A DNA stretch of 10,319 bases, from the NCBI GenBank assembly GCA_018644745.1, contig JABGPX010000368.1, positions 1-10,319 of the forward strand. Direction: 5' to 3'. The notes beneath the pieces are model-generated. The model was not told the DNA's origin. It did not search any database and was given only the letters and a program-made list of their open reading frames with translations. Below, in pieces: positions 1 to 7,318 of this stretch. Made by a program: the position numbers and the translations under genes. This stretch comes from Spirochaetales bacterium (GTDB lineage: Bacteria > Spirochaetota > Spirochaetia > ARS1246). Position 1 is the stretch's first letter. Each line of letters starts with the position of its first letter.

Positions 1-1
1 G

Positions 2-946
2 AAGGTCTACAATCTCGGTCGGATCTTCAACCGAGAGCGGATTGTCGCGGTCAACCAAGCGAATTTCTCTCTGCCTAGCAACAAGTCCGAAATTTTTACC
101 ATCGCCGGGGAAAGCGGAAGCGGCAAAACAACTGTAGCAAAGATGATTCTTGGATTTGCGGAACCGTCGGAGGGAAGGATTTTATACGGTGGCAAGGATA
201 TAACTCACATCAAGAGTCGCAAACAAAAGATGCAATTCATGCGGGAAATCCAACCGGTCTTTCAGAATCCGTTTGAGACTTTCAATCCGTTGAAGAGAGT
301 CAGCACCTATCTGTTTGAAACTGCACTCAACTTCGGTATTGCGAAGGACAAGGATGATGCCGAAAACGTCGTGGGTGCGGCCCTCGGGCGAGTTGGCCTT
401 TCCGTGGATATCATTCGCGGTAAGTATCCAAACGAATACTCCGGGGGACAACTTCAGCGTGTCTCCATCGCCAGGTCACTGATCACAAGTCCCTCAGGCC
501 TGGTTCCCGACGAGCCGGTCTCAATGGTGGACGCTTCACTCAGAATGTCTATCGTCAATCTGTTCAAGGACCTCAGCCACAACCAGGGCGTGAGCGTCAT
601 ATACATTACACACGATCTGGCGACGGCGTACTACGTGAGCGATCGAATCGCAATAATGCTTCGAGGCAATATTGTTGAAATTGGCACTGTTGAGACGGTT
701 CTTGATGATCCAAAACATCCATACACCCAGATTCTCAAAGATTCCGTGCCCGAGCCGGATCCCGAACAAAAATGGGACAAGGAAATTGCCCTCACCGATC
801 TCGAAAAGAGTGAGTACGGTCTTGCCGGCTGCAAGTTCGCCGGTCGCTGCCCGCAAGTGATGGACGTGTGTAAACACACCGATCCCGACTACGTTGAGGC
901 GGGTAATCGCATGGTCAAATGCCACCTCTACTCGCCCGACGCCTGA
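2..946 (+). CDS. Oligopeptide/dipeptide-type ABC transporter ATP-binding protein (DppF/OppF family), 5' end cut by window
   Basis: This is the ATPase subunit of a peptide/opine-type ABC importer, which sits on the cytoplasmic face and powers uptake of oligopeptides or, in many environmental bacteria, oligosaccharides. The frame is open from base 2, giving 314 visible residues. Visible motifs are Walker A GESGSGKTT (residues 36-44, Lys42), signature SGGQ (147-150), Walker B Asp170-Glu171 followed by PVSMVD, and the H-loop His204 in THDLA. The C-terminal extension has the HPYTQ segment and the cysteine-rich GCKFAGRCP...C...KC tail typical of the oligopeptide-transporter C-terminal domain. Walker A is usually near residue 45-50 in the family, so only about ten N-terminal residues are missing. 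An oddity is Pro just before the Walker B Asp (LVPDEP). Permeases, binding protein and the partner ATPase are probably upstream, outside the window. It is followed 12 bases later by the URO-D-like gene, probably in the same operon. The family is clear; the substrate is not. Confidence 0.93.
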   Translation, partial: KVYNLGRIFNRERIVAVNQANFSLPSNKSEIFTIAGESGSGKTTVAKMILGFAEPSEGRILYGGKDITHIKSRKQKMQFMREIQPVFQNPFETFNPLKRVSTYLFETALNFGIAKDKDDAENVVGAALGRVGLSVDIIRGKYPNEYSGGQLQRVSIARSLITSPSGLVPDEPVSMVDASLRMSIVNLFKDLSHNQGVSVIYITHDLATAYYVSDRIAIMLRGNIVEIGTVETVLDDPKHPYTQILKDSVPEPDPEQKWDKEIALTDLEKSEYGLAGCKFAGRCPQVMDVCKHTDPDYVEAGNRMVKCHLYSPDA

Positions 947-950
947 GGAG
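946..950 (+). promoter_or_regulatory. Ribosome binding site of the URO-D-like gene
   Basis: AGGAG lies 8 bases before the ATG at 959 and overlaps the last base of the TGA stop of the ABC gene. This supports the chosen start and suggests translational coupling. Confidence 0.75.
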
Positions 951-958
951 AGATTTCT

Positions 959-2287
959 ATGGCCAAACACTTCACCGCAACGACTGGGATCAACACGAGC
1001 ACCTACGGGTTCACGGAAACGCCGGAGGTTGTCACCAATGTCTCGGCAGCTGATCGCGACGTAATAAGACGCCTCGCGAACCGAAAAATGGAAATCGCGT
1101 CGGATCCTGTCAATCTGGAACGAAAGGCACTTTGGTACAAACACAATGGTCTGGAGAGCTCACGTCCGATGGTTCTCGCGGAAGTTCAGGGCTGCATGGA
1201 TGAGTTGTTCAACGCCGGCCACATCAAGACTGAGTGCACGAGCCCGTGGGCCCAGTCAGTAGAGGTCAAGTTGAAGCAGGAGATCTACGAGTTTGAAGTG
1301 CTGCGGGACGACCACGTCATTGAGCCGTATCTCAACGTGAACTGGATAGTGAATACAACAAATCACGTGGATGAGTCGGAGCTTCATATCGATATACCGG
1401 ACACCGACGGCCGGCTTGGGGCGCGACGGTGGGATCCGCCGATCAAGGACATCGCGAACGACTTCGAGAAGCTTCAAGCCCGCGAGTACAGCGTAAGCCG
1501 CTCCGCGACTGCTGCTTTGCATAGCGGGCTGGAGAAACTCGTCGGAGACATCGTGCCGGTGCGTATCCGCGGCGCCTACTGGTGGACCTTGGGAATGACG
1601 TGGTCGGCGATTGATCTCATTGGCTTAGAAAACCTAATGATGTTCATGTATGACGATCCTGCCGGTCTCCATAGTGTCATGCAATTCCTCCTGGACGATT
1701 ACACTGCCTACGGGGCGTGGCTGGAGAAAGAGGGACTGCTTACCCTCAACAATGAGAACGACTATATCGGGTCCGGCGGCATGGGCTACACCACTGAGCT
1801 GCCGAGAGCCGATGGTGAGCCCGCGCCGATTGAACGATCAGATCTCTGGGCACTCGTGGAGTCCCAGGAAACGGTCGGCGTTGGTCCCGATCAATTCGAG
1901 GAGTTTGTTTTCCCGTACCAGGAGAAGATCGCTGCCCAGTATGGCCTCTGCTACTACGGGTGCTGCGAACCGGTCAATTCCAGATGGCATGTTCTGAAAC
2001 GGATTCCAAACATCAGAAGCGTGTCAATCTCGCCCTGGGCTGACGAAGAGTTTATGGCCGAAGCACTGTCCGACAACTACGTGTACTCTCGCAAACCTCA
2101 GCCGACGATGATCAGCACGGATAAGATTGACGAGTCTTATATCCGAAACGACATTCGGCACACGCTTGATGTCGCTAAGGGCTGCAATGTGGAGTTCCTG
2201 ATGAAGGACGTCCACACGCTTGCCGGAAAGCCGGAGAGACTCGCCAGATGGGTAGAGATAATTCGAGAAGAGATAGACAACGGATGA
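959..2287 (+). CDS. Uroporphyrinogen decarboxylase (URO-D)-superfamily protein, putative corrinoid-linked methyltransferase
   Basis: This 442-residue cytoplasmic protein belongs to the URO-D-like family that includes MtaA/MtbA-type methyltransferases, which move methyl groups between a corrinoid protein and a thiol acceptor. It is not likely to be true HemE, which is about 350 residues and lies in haem loci. The YYGCCEPV segment with Cys335 and Cys336, the preceding IRGAYWWTLGMTWSAIDLIG helix region (residues 203-222), the RSVSISPWAD stretch and the C-terminal GCNVEF-LMKDVHT (Cys409, His419) fit a large poorly studied URO-D-like branch that is abundant in gut and sediment anaerobes. The Cys335/336 to Cys409 spacing resembles the zinc Cys pair of MtaA/MtbA, though the HxC histidine is not evident. 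The start has a good ribosome site. No corrinoid protein gene is visible here. The operon position after an importer suggests demethylation or modification of an imported compound, which is inference; the family is fairly sure and the reaction is not. Confidence 0.82.
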   Translation: MAKHFTATTGINTSTYGFTETPEVVTNVSAADRDVIRRLANRKMEIASDPVNLERKALWYKHNGLESSRPMVLAEVQGCMDELFNAGHIKTECTSPWAQSVEVKLKQEIYEFEVLRDDHVIEPYLNVNWIVNTTNHVDESELHIDIPDTDGRLGARRWDPPIKDIANDFEKLQAREYSVSRSATAALHSGLEKLVGDIVPVRIRGAYWWTLGMTWSAIDLIGLENLMMFMYDDPAGLHSVMQFLLDDYTAYGAWLEKEGLLTLNNENDYIGSGGMGYTTELPRADGEPAPIERSDLWALVESQETVGVGPDQFEEFVFPYQEKIAAQYGLCYYGCCEPVNSRWHVLKRIPNIRSVSISPWADEEFMAEALSDNYVYSRKPQPTMISTDKIDESYIRNDIRHTLDVAKGCNVEFLMKDVHTLAGKPERLARWVEIIREEIDNG

Positions 2288-2318
2288 GCCAACCCGGCGG
2301 TGAAAGGGCTCCGAGCCA

Positions 2319-4712
2319 ATGACAGGTAAGGCAGATAGCGCTGCGATTTCGGTCGCTGTTCCTCGATTGGTACTTGGAGCCGTCGCGTTGGTTTCGGGAT
2401 CGGTGCTGACACTTGAAATCTCCCTTACGCGGTTCTATTCCATCTTGTTTGTCCATCACTTTACCTATCTCGTTCTCTCGGTCGCCGTATTCGGGCTTGC
2501 GGCCGGCGGCATATTCGTAAAGTTGCGATCCGATCATAAAAAAACCGACTCTGCACCGGCACCAATGTGGATGCTGCCTGCCATCGCTTCCGGCGCGGTT
2601 CTCATAATGACCGCTACGCTCACGTGGATTCCGCCACTTCAGAGGGTTGCAATTGCCGCGGTCCTCTCAATTGTTCCGTTCTTTTTCACCGGCGCCTTTC
2701 TGGCTGCAATCTTTCAGGCCTATCCGGAGAACTCACGGCGTCTCTACGGATTTGATCTCATTGGCGCCGCGGTTGGTTCGCTCTCAACCCTTCTCCTGCT
2801 CCGCCTCGGAACCCTCAATGTACAGATATTCGTTGCCCTCGCTCTCTCGGTGGCGGCGTTGTCCATATACCCGCGTACAGCCTCAAAAAGGAAGAATATA
2901 GCCATTGTCGGATACGCAACAGCGCTTGCCGTTTTGCTCGTGGCAAACTCCGCGAGCTCTTTCCTCGGACGAGTACCCTTTGCGGAAGTTGCCGACAAGC
3001 AGCTGACCACATTGTTGCAAAACGAAACACTCGGTGCCGAAATTCGAGAGTCACGGTGGAGCGCTTTTGGCAGAACTGACTTCGTCGCTAGCTCGGATGT
3101 CTATGGGATCGGCATTTTTTACATTGATGGCACGTCCGGAACCCGGATGTATCAATTTGACGGTGACTTCTACTCCCTTATGAACACAGACTTTTCACTG
3201 TTCCCTGCCCATTTGCCACTCGCCTTAGCGGCTCGGAAGCGCCTGGACAGCGTTCTCACAATTGGGCCCGGTGGTGGCCGTGACGTCCTTGCAGCCCTCA
3301 TGCATGGCGCAATTGACATCACAGCGGTGGAGGTAAACCGGGACCTGGTGTCCATGATGCGCGAATATGCCGACGTCAACGGAGGTATCTACAACGGCAT
3401 CCCCTGGGTGGACGTGAAGACGGTAGAGGGCAGAAACTACGTGAAAACCATTGGCGACCAGGAATTCGACTCTATCCTCTTAGCCATGCCTGTAATCCAA
3501 TCCAGCAGAAGTATTGAAGGGTTTGCTCTTACAGAAAACTATCTGCTCACTACCGAAGCCATGGATGAGTACTACGACTTGCTGGCGCCCGATGGCCAGC
3601 TCATCATAGTCGGACACAACGTGCTGGAGGTATACCGCGTTGTGTCTACAGCCATTGAGATACTGGAAAACAGAGGCCTCTCCTCTGATCTTGCGATGAA
3701 ACAGATCTACACCTTTGGGCCGGAGTCCATGCCCACCGTAGTGTTGCGAAAAAATCCTATCACAGAGAACGAAGCTGCATATCTAGTAGAGAGTATTCGC
3801 CAAAGCAACTGGGATTCGTCGGTGGTGTTTGTGCCATTTGTCCACCATGTCTCGACGCCAGGGAGCTTGCCGAGCCTGCCGACAATGAATCGGTCGTTGT
3901 ATGCCATCTCAGAGTCAGGAGCCAGTTTTGAAGATTCTTTCGCCGACTTTGCGGCCGACTTCCGGCCGGTAACCGACGACAGGCCGTTCTTCTACCAGTT
4001 TGAGAAACGAATCCCTCAATCCGTGACGACCGTGCTGATACTCGCAGTGGCATTGATCATATGTTCTCTGATCGTTGGGAGACGGCGGCGAAGCCCCGGC
4101 CTGAGAAGAATCGAGCGGACGGCCGTAGTTGTTTTTATGATCACCGGTACTGGATTCATGCTCTTTGAAGTCGCAATAATACAGAAACTGATACTCTACC
4201 TTGGTCAGCCGGTACTATCGTTGGCTCTCGTATTGACCTTCCTCGTCCTCGGATTAGGAGTTGGCAGTCTCGCAAGCGCGAAGGTGTTCGGTGCGCCCAC
4301 CTGGAAAACCATACAATGGTCGTTGGCCGCGACCGCAATACTGAGCGTACTTTACGGCCTTCTCTTGTTCCAACTACCGGCGGTCATGATCCAATCGGTC
4401 TACGCGGTTCGGGTATCGGTAATCGCAGTTGCTATGTTTCTGTATGGGCTCGTGGCGGGCGTGCCATTTCCGACAACCATGAGCCTCCTAAAAAGCTCGG
4501 GGCTCGGGCACGAAGTGCCCAGAATGTGGAGTGTCAACGCGGCGGCGTCAGTCTTCGGTTCTGCCCTCGCGATTGCCGTTGGAATATCAGCTGGATTTAC
4601 GTATGCATTATTGGCTGCGGCAGCGCTCTACGGGGCGGGTGCCGTCGTGGTCATTTCACAGCTTTCTAGCATCCACTCTCGCGACATGTCGCCAGAGAGC
4701 ACATCACATTAA
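2319..4712 (+). CDS. Large membrane protein with central spermidine-synthase-like (SpeE-type) domain
   Basis: This 797-residue polytopic membrane protein has about seven hydrophobic segments in residues 15-215, a soluble Rossmann-type domain around 230-560, and about seven more segments in 565-785. The central domain resembles polyamine aminopropyltransferases: nucleotide-binding loop GPGGGRD (316-322), acidic Glu338 at the end of the next strand, and then FDSILLAMP (383-391). In SpeE the last strand normally ends in a catalytic Asp (DSxDP type); here the position is Ala389, so polyamine synthesis is doubtful. The two membrane parts look like repeats of each other, with LEISLTR near 32-38 and FEVAIIQK near 616-623. 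Such proteins are often annotated as fused MFS/spermidine synthase and their function is unknown. The ATG at 2319 is weakly served by AAAGG around 2303-2307. It sits 31 bases after the URO-D gene and 33 before the ThuA gene. The domain call is firm; the role is unknown. Confidence 0.85.
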   Translation: MTGKADSAAISVAVPRLVLGAVALVSGSVLTLEISLTRFYSILFVHHFTYLVLSVAVFGLAAGGIFVKLRSDHKKTDSAPAPMWMLPAIASGAVLIMTATLTWIPPLQRVAIAAVLSIVPFFFTGAFLAAIFQAYPENSRRLYGFDLIGAAVGSLSTLLLLRLGTLNVQIFVALALSVAALSIYPRTASKRKNIAIVGYATALAVLLVANSASSFLGRVPFAEVADKQLTTLLQNETLGAEIRESRWSAFGRTDFVASSDVYGIGIFYIDGTSGTRMYQFDGDFYSLMNTDFSLFPAHLPLALAARKRLDSVLTIGPGGGRDVLAALMHGAIDITAVEVNRDLVSMMREYADVNGGIYNGIPWVDVKTVEGRNYVKTIGDQEFDSILLAMPVIQSSRSIEGFALTENYLLTTEAMDEYYDLLAPDGQLIIVGHNVLEVYRVVSTAIEILENRGLSSDLAMKQIYTFGPESMPTVVLRKNPITENEAAYLVESIRQSNWDSSVVFVPFVHHVSTPGSLPSLPTMNRSLYAISESGASFEDSFADFAADFRPVTDDRPFFYQFEKRIPQSVTTVLILAVALIICSLIVGRRRRSPGLRRIERTAVVVFMITGTGFMLFEVAIIQKLILYLGQPVLSLALVLTFLVLGLGVGSLASAKVFGAPTWKTIQWSLAATAILSVLYGLLLFQLPAVMIQSVYAVRVSVIAVAMFLYGLVAGVPFPTTMSLLKSSGLGHEVPRMWSVNAAASVFGSALAIAVGISAGFTYALLAAAALYGAGAVVVISQLSSIHSRDMSPESTSH

Positions 4713-4733
4713 GATCCGAGGAAATCGGACAAA

Positions 4734-4739
4734 AAGGAG
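4734..4739 (+). promoter_or_regulatory. Ribosome binding site of the ThuA-like gene
   Basis: AAGGAG lies 6 bases before the ATG at 4746, a near-consensus Shine-Dalgarno sequence that fixes the start. Confidence 0.85.
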
Positions 4740-4745
4740 AGTAGA

Positions 4746-5465
4746 ATGAAAAAAGCACTTATAGTATGGGGAGGCTGGGACGGGCACGAACCGAAGCAGG
4801 TGGCGGACGTCTGCGCGAACCTGCTGCGGGAAGCACAATTCGAGGTTGAAATCAGCGACAGCCTGGAATCCTTTGCGGATACCGCTTCGCTGAAGAGCCT
4901 GGATCTCATCGTTCCAGTCTGGACAATGGGCAAGATAGAGAATGAGTACGTGGAATCGGTCAGCGAGGCTGTTGGGTCCGGGGTCGGCATTGCCGGGTGT
5001 CACGGCGGGATGTGTGATTCGTTCCGCGACAGTGTCCTGTGGCAATTCATCACTGGCGGCAACTGGGTTGCGCATCCCGGCGGCGACGGGGTGGATTATA
5101 CGGTCAATGTCAGAAACAACTCGAGTTCCCTGATGCAAGGCATCAAAGACTTTCCCGTCTCCTCCGAGCAGTATTATCTGCATGTTGATCCGGCGGTAGA
5201 GGTTCTCGCAACAACCTCATTTCCCACGGTGAAATGGTATCACTCAACAAACGGTCACGTAGACATGCCGGTGGTGTGGACCAAACGCTGGGGACACGGA
5301 CGGGTGTTCTACAATGCTCTTGGACACCACGCGGATATTTTCGATATCCCTAAGGCAAAAGAAATTCAAAAACGCGGCCTGCTGTGGGCAGCCGAAGGCA
5401 AACAGATTGCGGCCGAAAACAATCTGTCCTCAGCCGAGTTTGAAAGCACCAAAAAAATGTTCTGA
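4746..5465 (+). CDS. ThuA-like protein (trehalose-utilization family, glutamine-amidotransferase-like fold)
   Basis: This 239-residue soluble protein is of the ThuA family, which has a class I glutamine-amidotransferase-like fold and is usually found beside sugar dehydrogenases. Visible signatures are the N-terminal strand and loop KALIVWGGWDGHEP (residues 3-16, His14), the CHGG turn (Cys85-His86), the SEQYYLHVDP segment (Glu141, His146) and the C-terminal GRVFYNALGHHAD (His194-His195), all expected conserved points of the family. There is no signal peptide. In rhizobia, thuA works with the Gfo/Idh-type thuB in oxidation of trehalose and related disaccharides to 3-keto sugars; the next gene here is also Gfo/Idh, 33 bases downstream, which supports a similar partnership. 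The exact chemistry of this branch is not established and the sugar is not known. The length is typical. Confidence 0.9.
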   Translation: MKKALIVWGGWDGHEPKQVADVCANLLREAQFEVEISDSLESFADTASLKSLDLIVPVWTMGKIENEYVESVSEAVGSGVGIAGCHGGMCDSFRDSVLWQFITGGNWVAHPGGDGVDYTVNVRNNSSSLMQGIKDFPVSSEQYYLHVDPAVEVLATTSFPTVKWYHSTNGHVDMPVVWTKRWGHGRVFYNALGHHADIFDIPKAKEIQKRGLLWAAEGKQIAAENNLSSAEFESTKKMF

Positions 5466-5489
5466 ACTCGTGCAGCAGCACGGGCTCCT

Positions 5490-5495
5490 GGAGGA
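5490..5495 (+). promoter_or_regulatory. Ribosome binding site of the Gfo/Idh/MocA gene
   Basis: GGAGGA lies 3-4 bases before the ATG at 5499. The spacing is short but the site is strong, and there is no better start in frame nearby. Confidence 0.6.
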
Positions 5496-5498
5496 ACC

Positions 5499-6590
5499 AT
5501 GGAACGACTACGCGTAGGTATCATCGGTGTAGGCAATATTAGCGGGATTTACTTGAAGAACCTGACCACGGTCTTCTCAGACAAAGTTGAGCTTCTGGGC
5601 TGCGCTGATCTGTTGCCGGAGCGCGCCGCCGATGCCGCGTCAGAATACGATCTCCCGCGCACATTTCAGAGTCCTCAGCAATTGCTCGCGGATCCGGATA
5701 TCGAATTGGTCCTGAATCTCACCATTCCAATTGCCCACTTCGATGTGTGCCTTGCAGCTGCTGAGGCAGGCAAGCACGTCTACGTTGAGAAACCTCTGTG
5801 CGTGAAGCTCGAAGAAGCCGAGAAGCTTTCAGCGGCTGCCGAAGCGAAGAACGTTCGCGTTGGCGGCGCGCCGGACACTTTTCTCGGCGCAGGTATTCAG
5901 ACATGCCGGAAACTTATTGATGACGGGTGGATTGGAACCCCAATAGCTGCAACCGCATTCATGCAGAATCACGGCCATGAGAGTTGGCACCCGGATCCAG
6001 AATTCTACTACAAGCCAGGCGCCGGACCGATGTTTGACATGGGGCCGTACTACCTTACTGCTCTCATAAATCTTGTTGGCCCCGTGAGCCGGGTCTCGGG
6101 TTCAACCAGAGCGACATTTGCACAGCGAACTATCACCAGCGAGCCCAAAAACGGGACCGTGATTGATGTGGAAGTGCCAACGCATGTCGTGGGCAACCTC
6201 GATTTTCAGAACGGCGCCATAGGCACAATCATCACAAGCTTTGACATCTGGGCGCATCATCTGCCTGGAATTGAAATCTATGGCACCGAAGGAAGTATGA
6301 CCGTCCCGGACCCAAATACATTCGGCGGAACTGTGGAGGTCAAACGATCCAACAATAAAGATTGGCATTCAATCCCTTTGACGCATGCGTACGCTGAGAA
6401 TAGCAGAGGACTCGGTGTAGCCGACGCAGCCGTAGCAATCAGGAACGATACACCCCAGCGGACATCATCGGATCTAACCCATCATGTGCTTGAGATCATG
6501 CACGGGATCCACATCTCGGCAGAGACCGGGCAACGGTATGATCTAAAGACACCTGGAGTCCGCCCTGAAGCGTTTCCTACGACCTTCTGA
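5499..6590 (+). CDS. Gfo/Idh/MocA family NAD(P)-dependent oxidoreductase
   Basis: This 363-residue cytoplasmic dehydrogenase is of the family that oxidises or reduces sugars, inositols and their derivatives. It has an N-terminal Rossmann fold with the cofactor loop GVGNIS (residues 10-15), the strand LLGCADLLPERA (about 30-41) and the family hallmark EKP (97-99; Lys98 is the usual catalytic lysine). The C-terminal half carries DMGPYY (Asp180 to Tyr185), matching the conserved D-x-G-x-x-H/Y active-site segment with Tyr in place of the more common His, and the IEIYGTEGSM strand of the open-faced sheet (268-278). The length is normal. It follows the ThuA-like gene by 33 bases and is the last gene before a convergent junction, so it likely ends the operon. 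A thuB-like sugar dehydrogenase role is plausible; the substrate cannot be read from sequence. Confidence 0.93.
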   Translation: MERLRVGIIGVGNISGIYLKNLTTVFSDKVELLGCADLLPERAADAASEYDLPRTFQSPQQLLADPDIELVLNLTIPIAHFDVCLAAAEAGKHVYVEKPLCVKLEEAEKLSAAAEAKNVRVGGAPDTFLGAGIQTCRKLIDDGWIGTPIAATAFMQNHGHESWHPDPEFYYKPGAGPMFDMGPYYLTALINLVGPVSRVSGSTRATFAQRTITSEPKNGTVIDVEVPTHVVGNLDFQNGAIGTIITSFDIWAHHLPGIEIYGTEGSMTVPDPNTFGGTVEVKRSNNKDWHSIPLTHAYAENSRGLGVADAAVAIRNDTPQRTSSDLTHHVLEIMHGIHISAETGQRYDLKTPGVRPEAFPTTF

Positions 6591-6610
6591 ACGGGAAGCC
6601 GAAGGGCACG

Positions 6611-6631
6611 CACCAATGGAGGCCCTTGGTG
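6611..6631 (+). repeat. Short inverted repeat in the convergent intergenic region
   Basis: CACCAA (6611-6616) and TTGGTG (6626-6631) pair around a 9-base loop, just after the dehydrogenase stop. There is no following T-run, so a Rho-independent terminator is not clear. Confidence 0.35.
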
Positions 6632-6637
6632 TCCGGG

Positions 6638-6675
6638 ACCGTATGTAGCACGACCTGCTATTTCGCGCGCACGGT
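6638..6675 (+). terminator. Nested hairpin between convergent genes, possible terminator
   Basis: An inner stem TAGCA/TGCTA (6646-6650 with 6656-6660, loop CGACC) is followed by TTT at 6661. An outer pair, ACCGT (6638-6642) with ACGGT (6671-6675), encloses it. It lies between the 3' ends of two convergent operons, where transcription must stop from both sides. The stem is short and the T-run weak, so this is only a candidate. Confidence 0.3.
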
Positions 6676-6678
6676 GTG

Positions 6679-7317
6679 TTAATCCCTGAACAGCCAGCCG
6701 CCAGCGGTGGGTTTGATCATTACAACCTTGTGGAAAAACTTATCATTATCAAAGACTATCCGACGATACTCCTCAATCTGAAAAACTTCTGTCAGGAGCG
6801 ATAATAGAGTCATCTGACTAAGCAGGGAAAAAAACCGCTTTGGCCGGTATTGGTCGGAGTCGTATATTCCCTCTATATCACTTCCGCCCCACAGACCAAG
6901 TATAAAAATCGAGTTTTTCTTCATCACCTTGTGTATTCCGCGCAGTACTGTCGGCATTTCGGCTTTTGGGATATGGAGGAGACTGTTGACCGAAAACACA
7001 GCATCATACGTTTTCCCGATAGATTCAATTTCCCTACAGTCGAGAACCCTGCCGGTTATTCCTTTGGCCTGTACCAGCTCGATCATTTTTGGTGATATAT
7101 CGGTGCATTCGATATCAAATCCAGCGACCTCTATAACCTGAGCGGCGTTGCCTGGACCACTGCCGATCTCCAGGACTGTTTGAACGGCTCGCTGCCTGAA
7201 AAACTCAATGGCCTCATTGATATGCTTTGTTTTCCTCTCGCCCAGTTCTGCCGCGTCGCGCTCGGCAGCGTGGGTGTCATATGCGCGCTTTATGTCTTCA
7301 AGATTATAGTCACTCAT
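6679..7317 (-). CDS. Class I SAM-dependent methyltransferase
   Basis: This 212-residue soluble protein has the seven-strand Rossmann methyltransferase signature: motif I VLEIGSGPGN (residues 48-57), acidic Asp73 in CTDISPKM for the SAM ribose, then YDAVFSVNSLLHIPKAEM (104-121) as motif IV/post-IV, and a GIHKVMKKNSIFILGLWG strand-helix (about 127-144). This is the Methyltransf_11/25 type, which methylates small molecules or, less often, other targets. The ATG at 7317 lies one base after the stop of the upstream transporter gene, with AAGGAA (7326-7331) at 8 bases inside that gene, so translation is probably coupled. The acceptor cannot be deduced. Pairing with a putative exporter hints at modification and export of a small molecule, but this is inference. 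Confidence 0.88.
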   Translation of the reverse strand: MSDYNLEDIKRAYDTHAAERDAAELGERKTKHINEAIEFFRQRAVQTVLEIGSGPGNAAQVIEVAGFDIECTDISPKMIELVQAKGITGRVLDCREIESIGKTYDAVFSVNSLLHIPKAEMPTVLRGIHKVMKKNSIFILGLWGGSDIEGIYDSDQYRPKRFFSLLSQMTLLSLLTEVFQIEEYRRIVFDNDKFFHKVVMIKPTAGGWLFRD

Positions 7318-7318
7318 G

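Noticed and set aside
536..1144. A 202-codon open frame on the minus strand across the ABC/URO-D junction
   Set aside because: It is antisense to two genes with clear family motifs, crosses their junction, has no recognisable domain, and is best explained as a shadow.
959..2287. True haem-biosynthesis uroporphyrinogen decarboxylase (HemE)
   Set aside because: The protein is about 90 residues longer than usual HemE, the neighbours are catabolic, and the CCEPV and C-terminal Cys features fit the methyltransferase-like branch.
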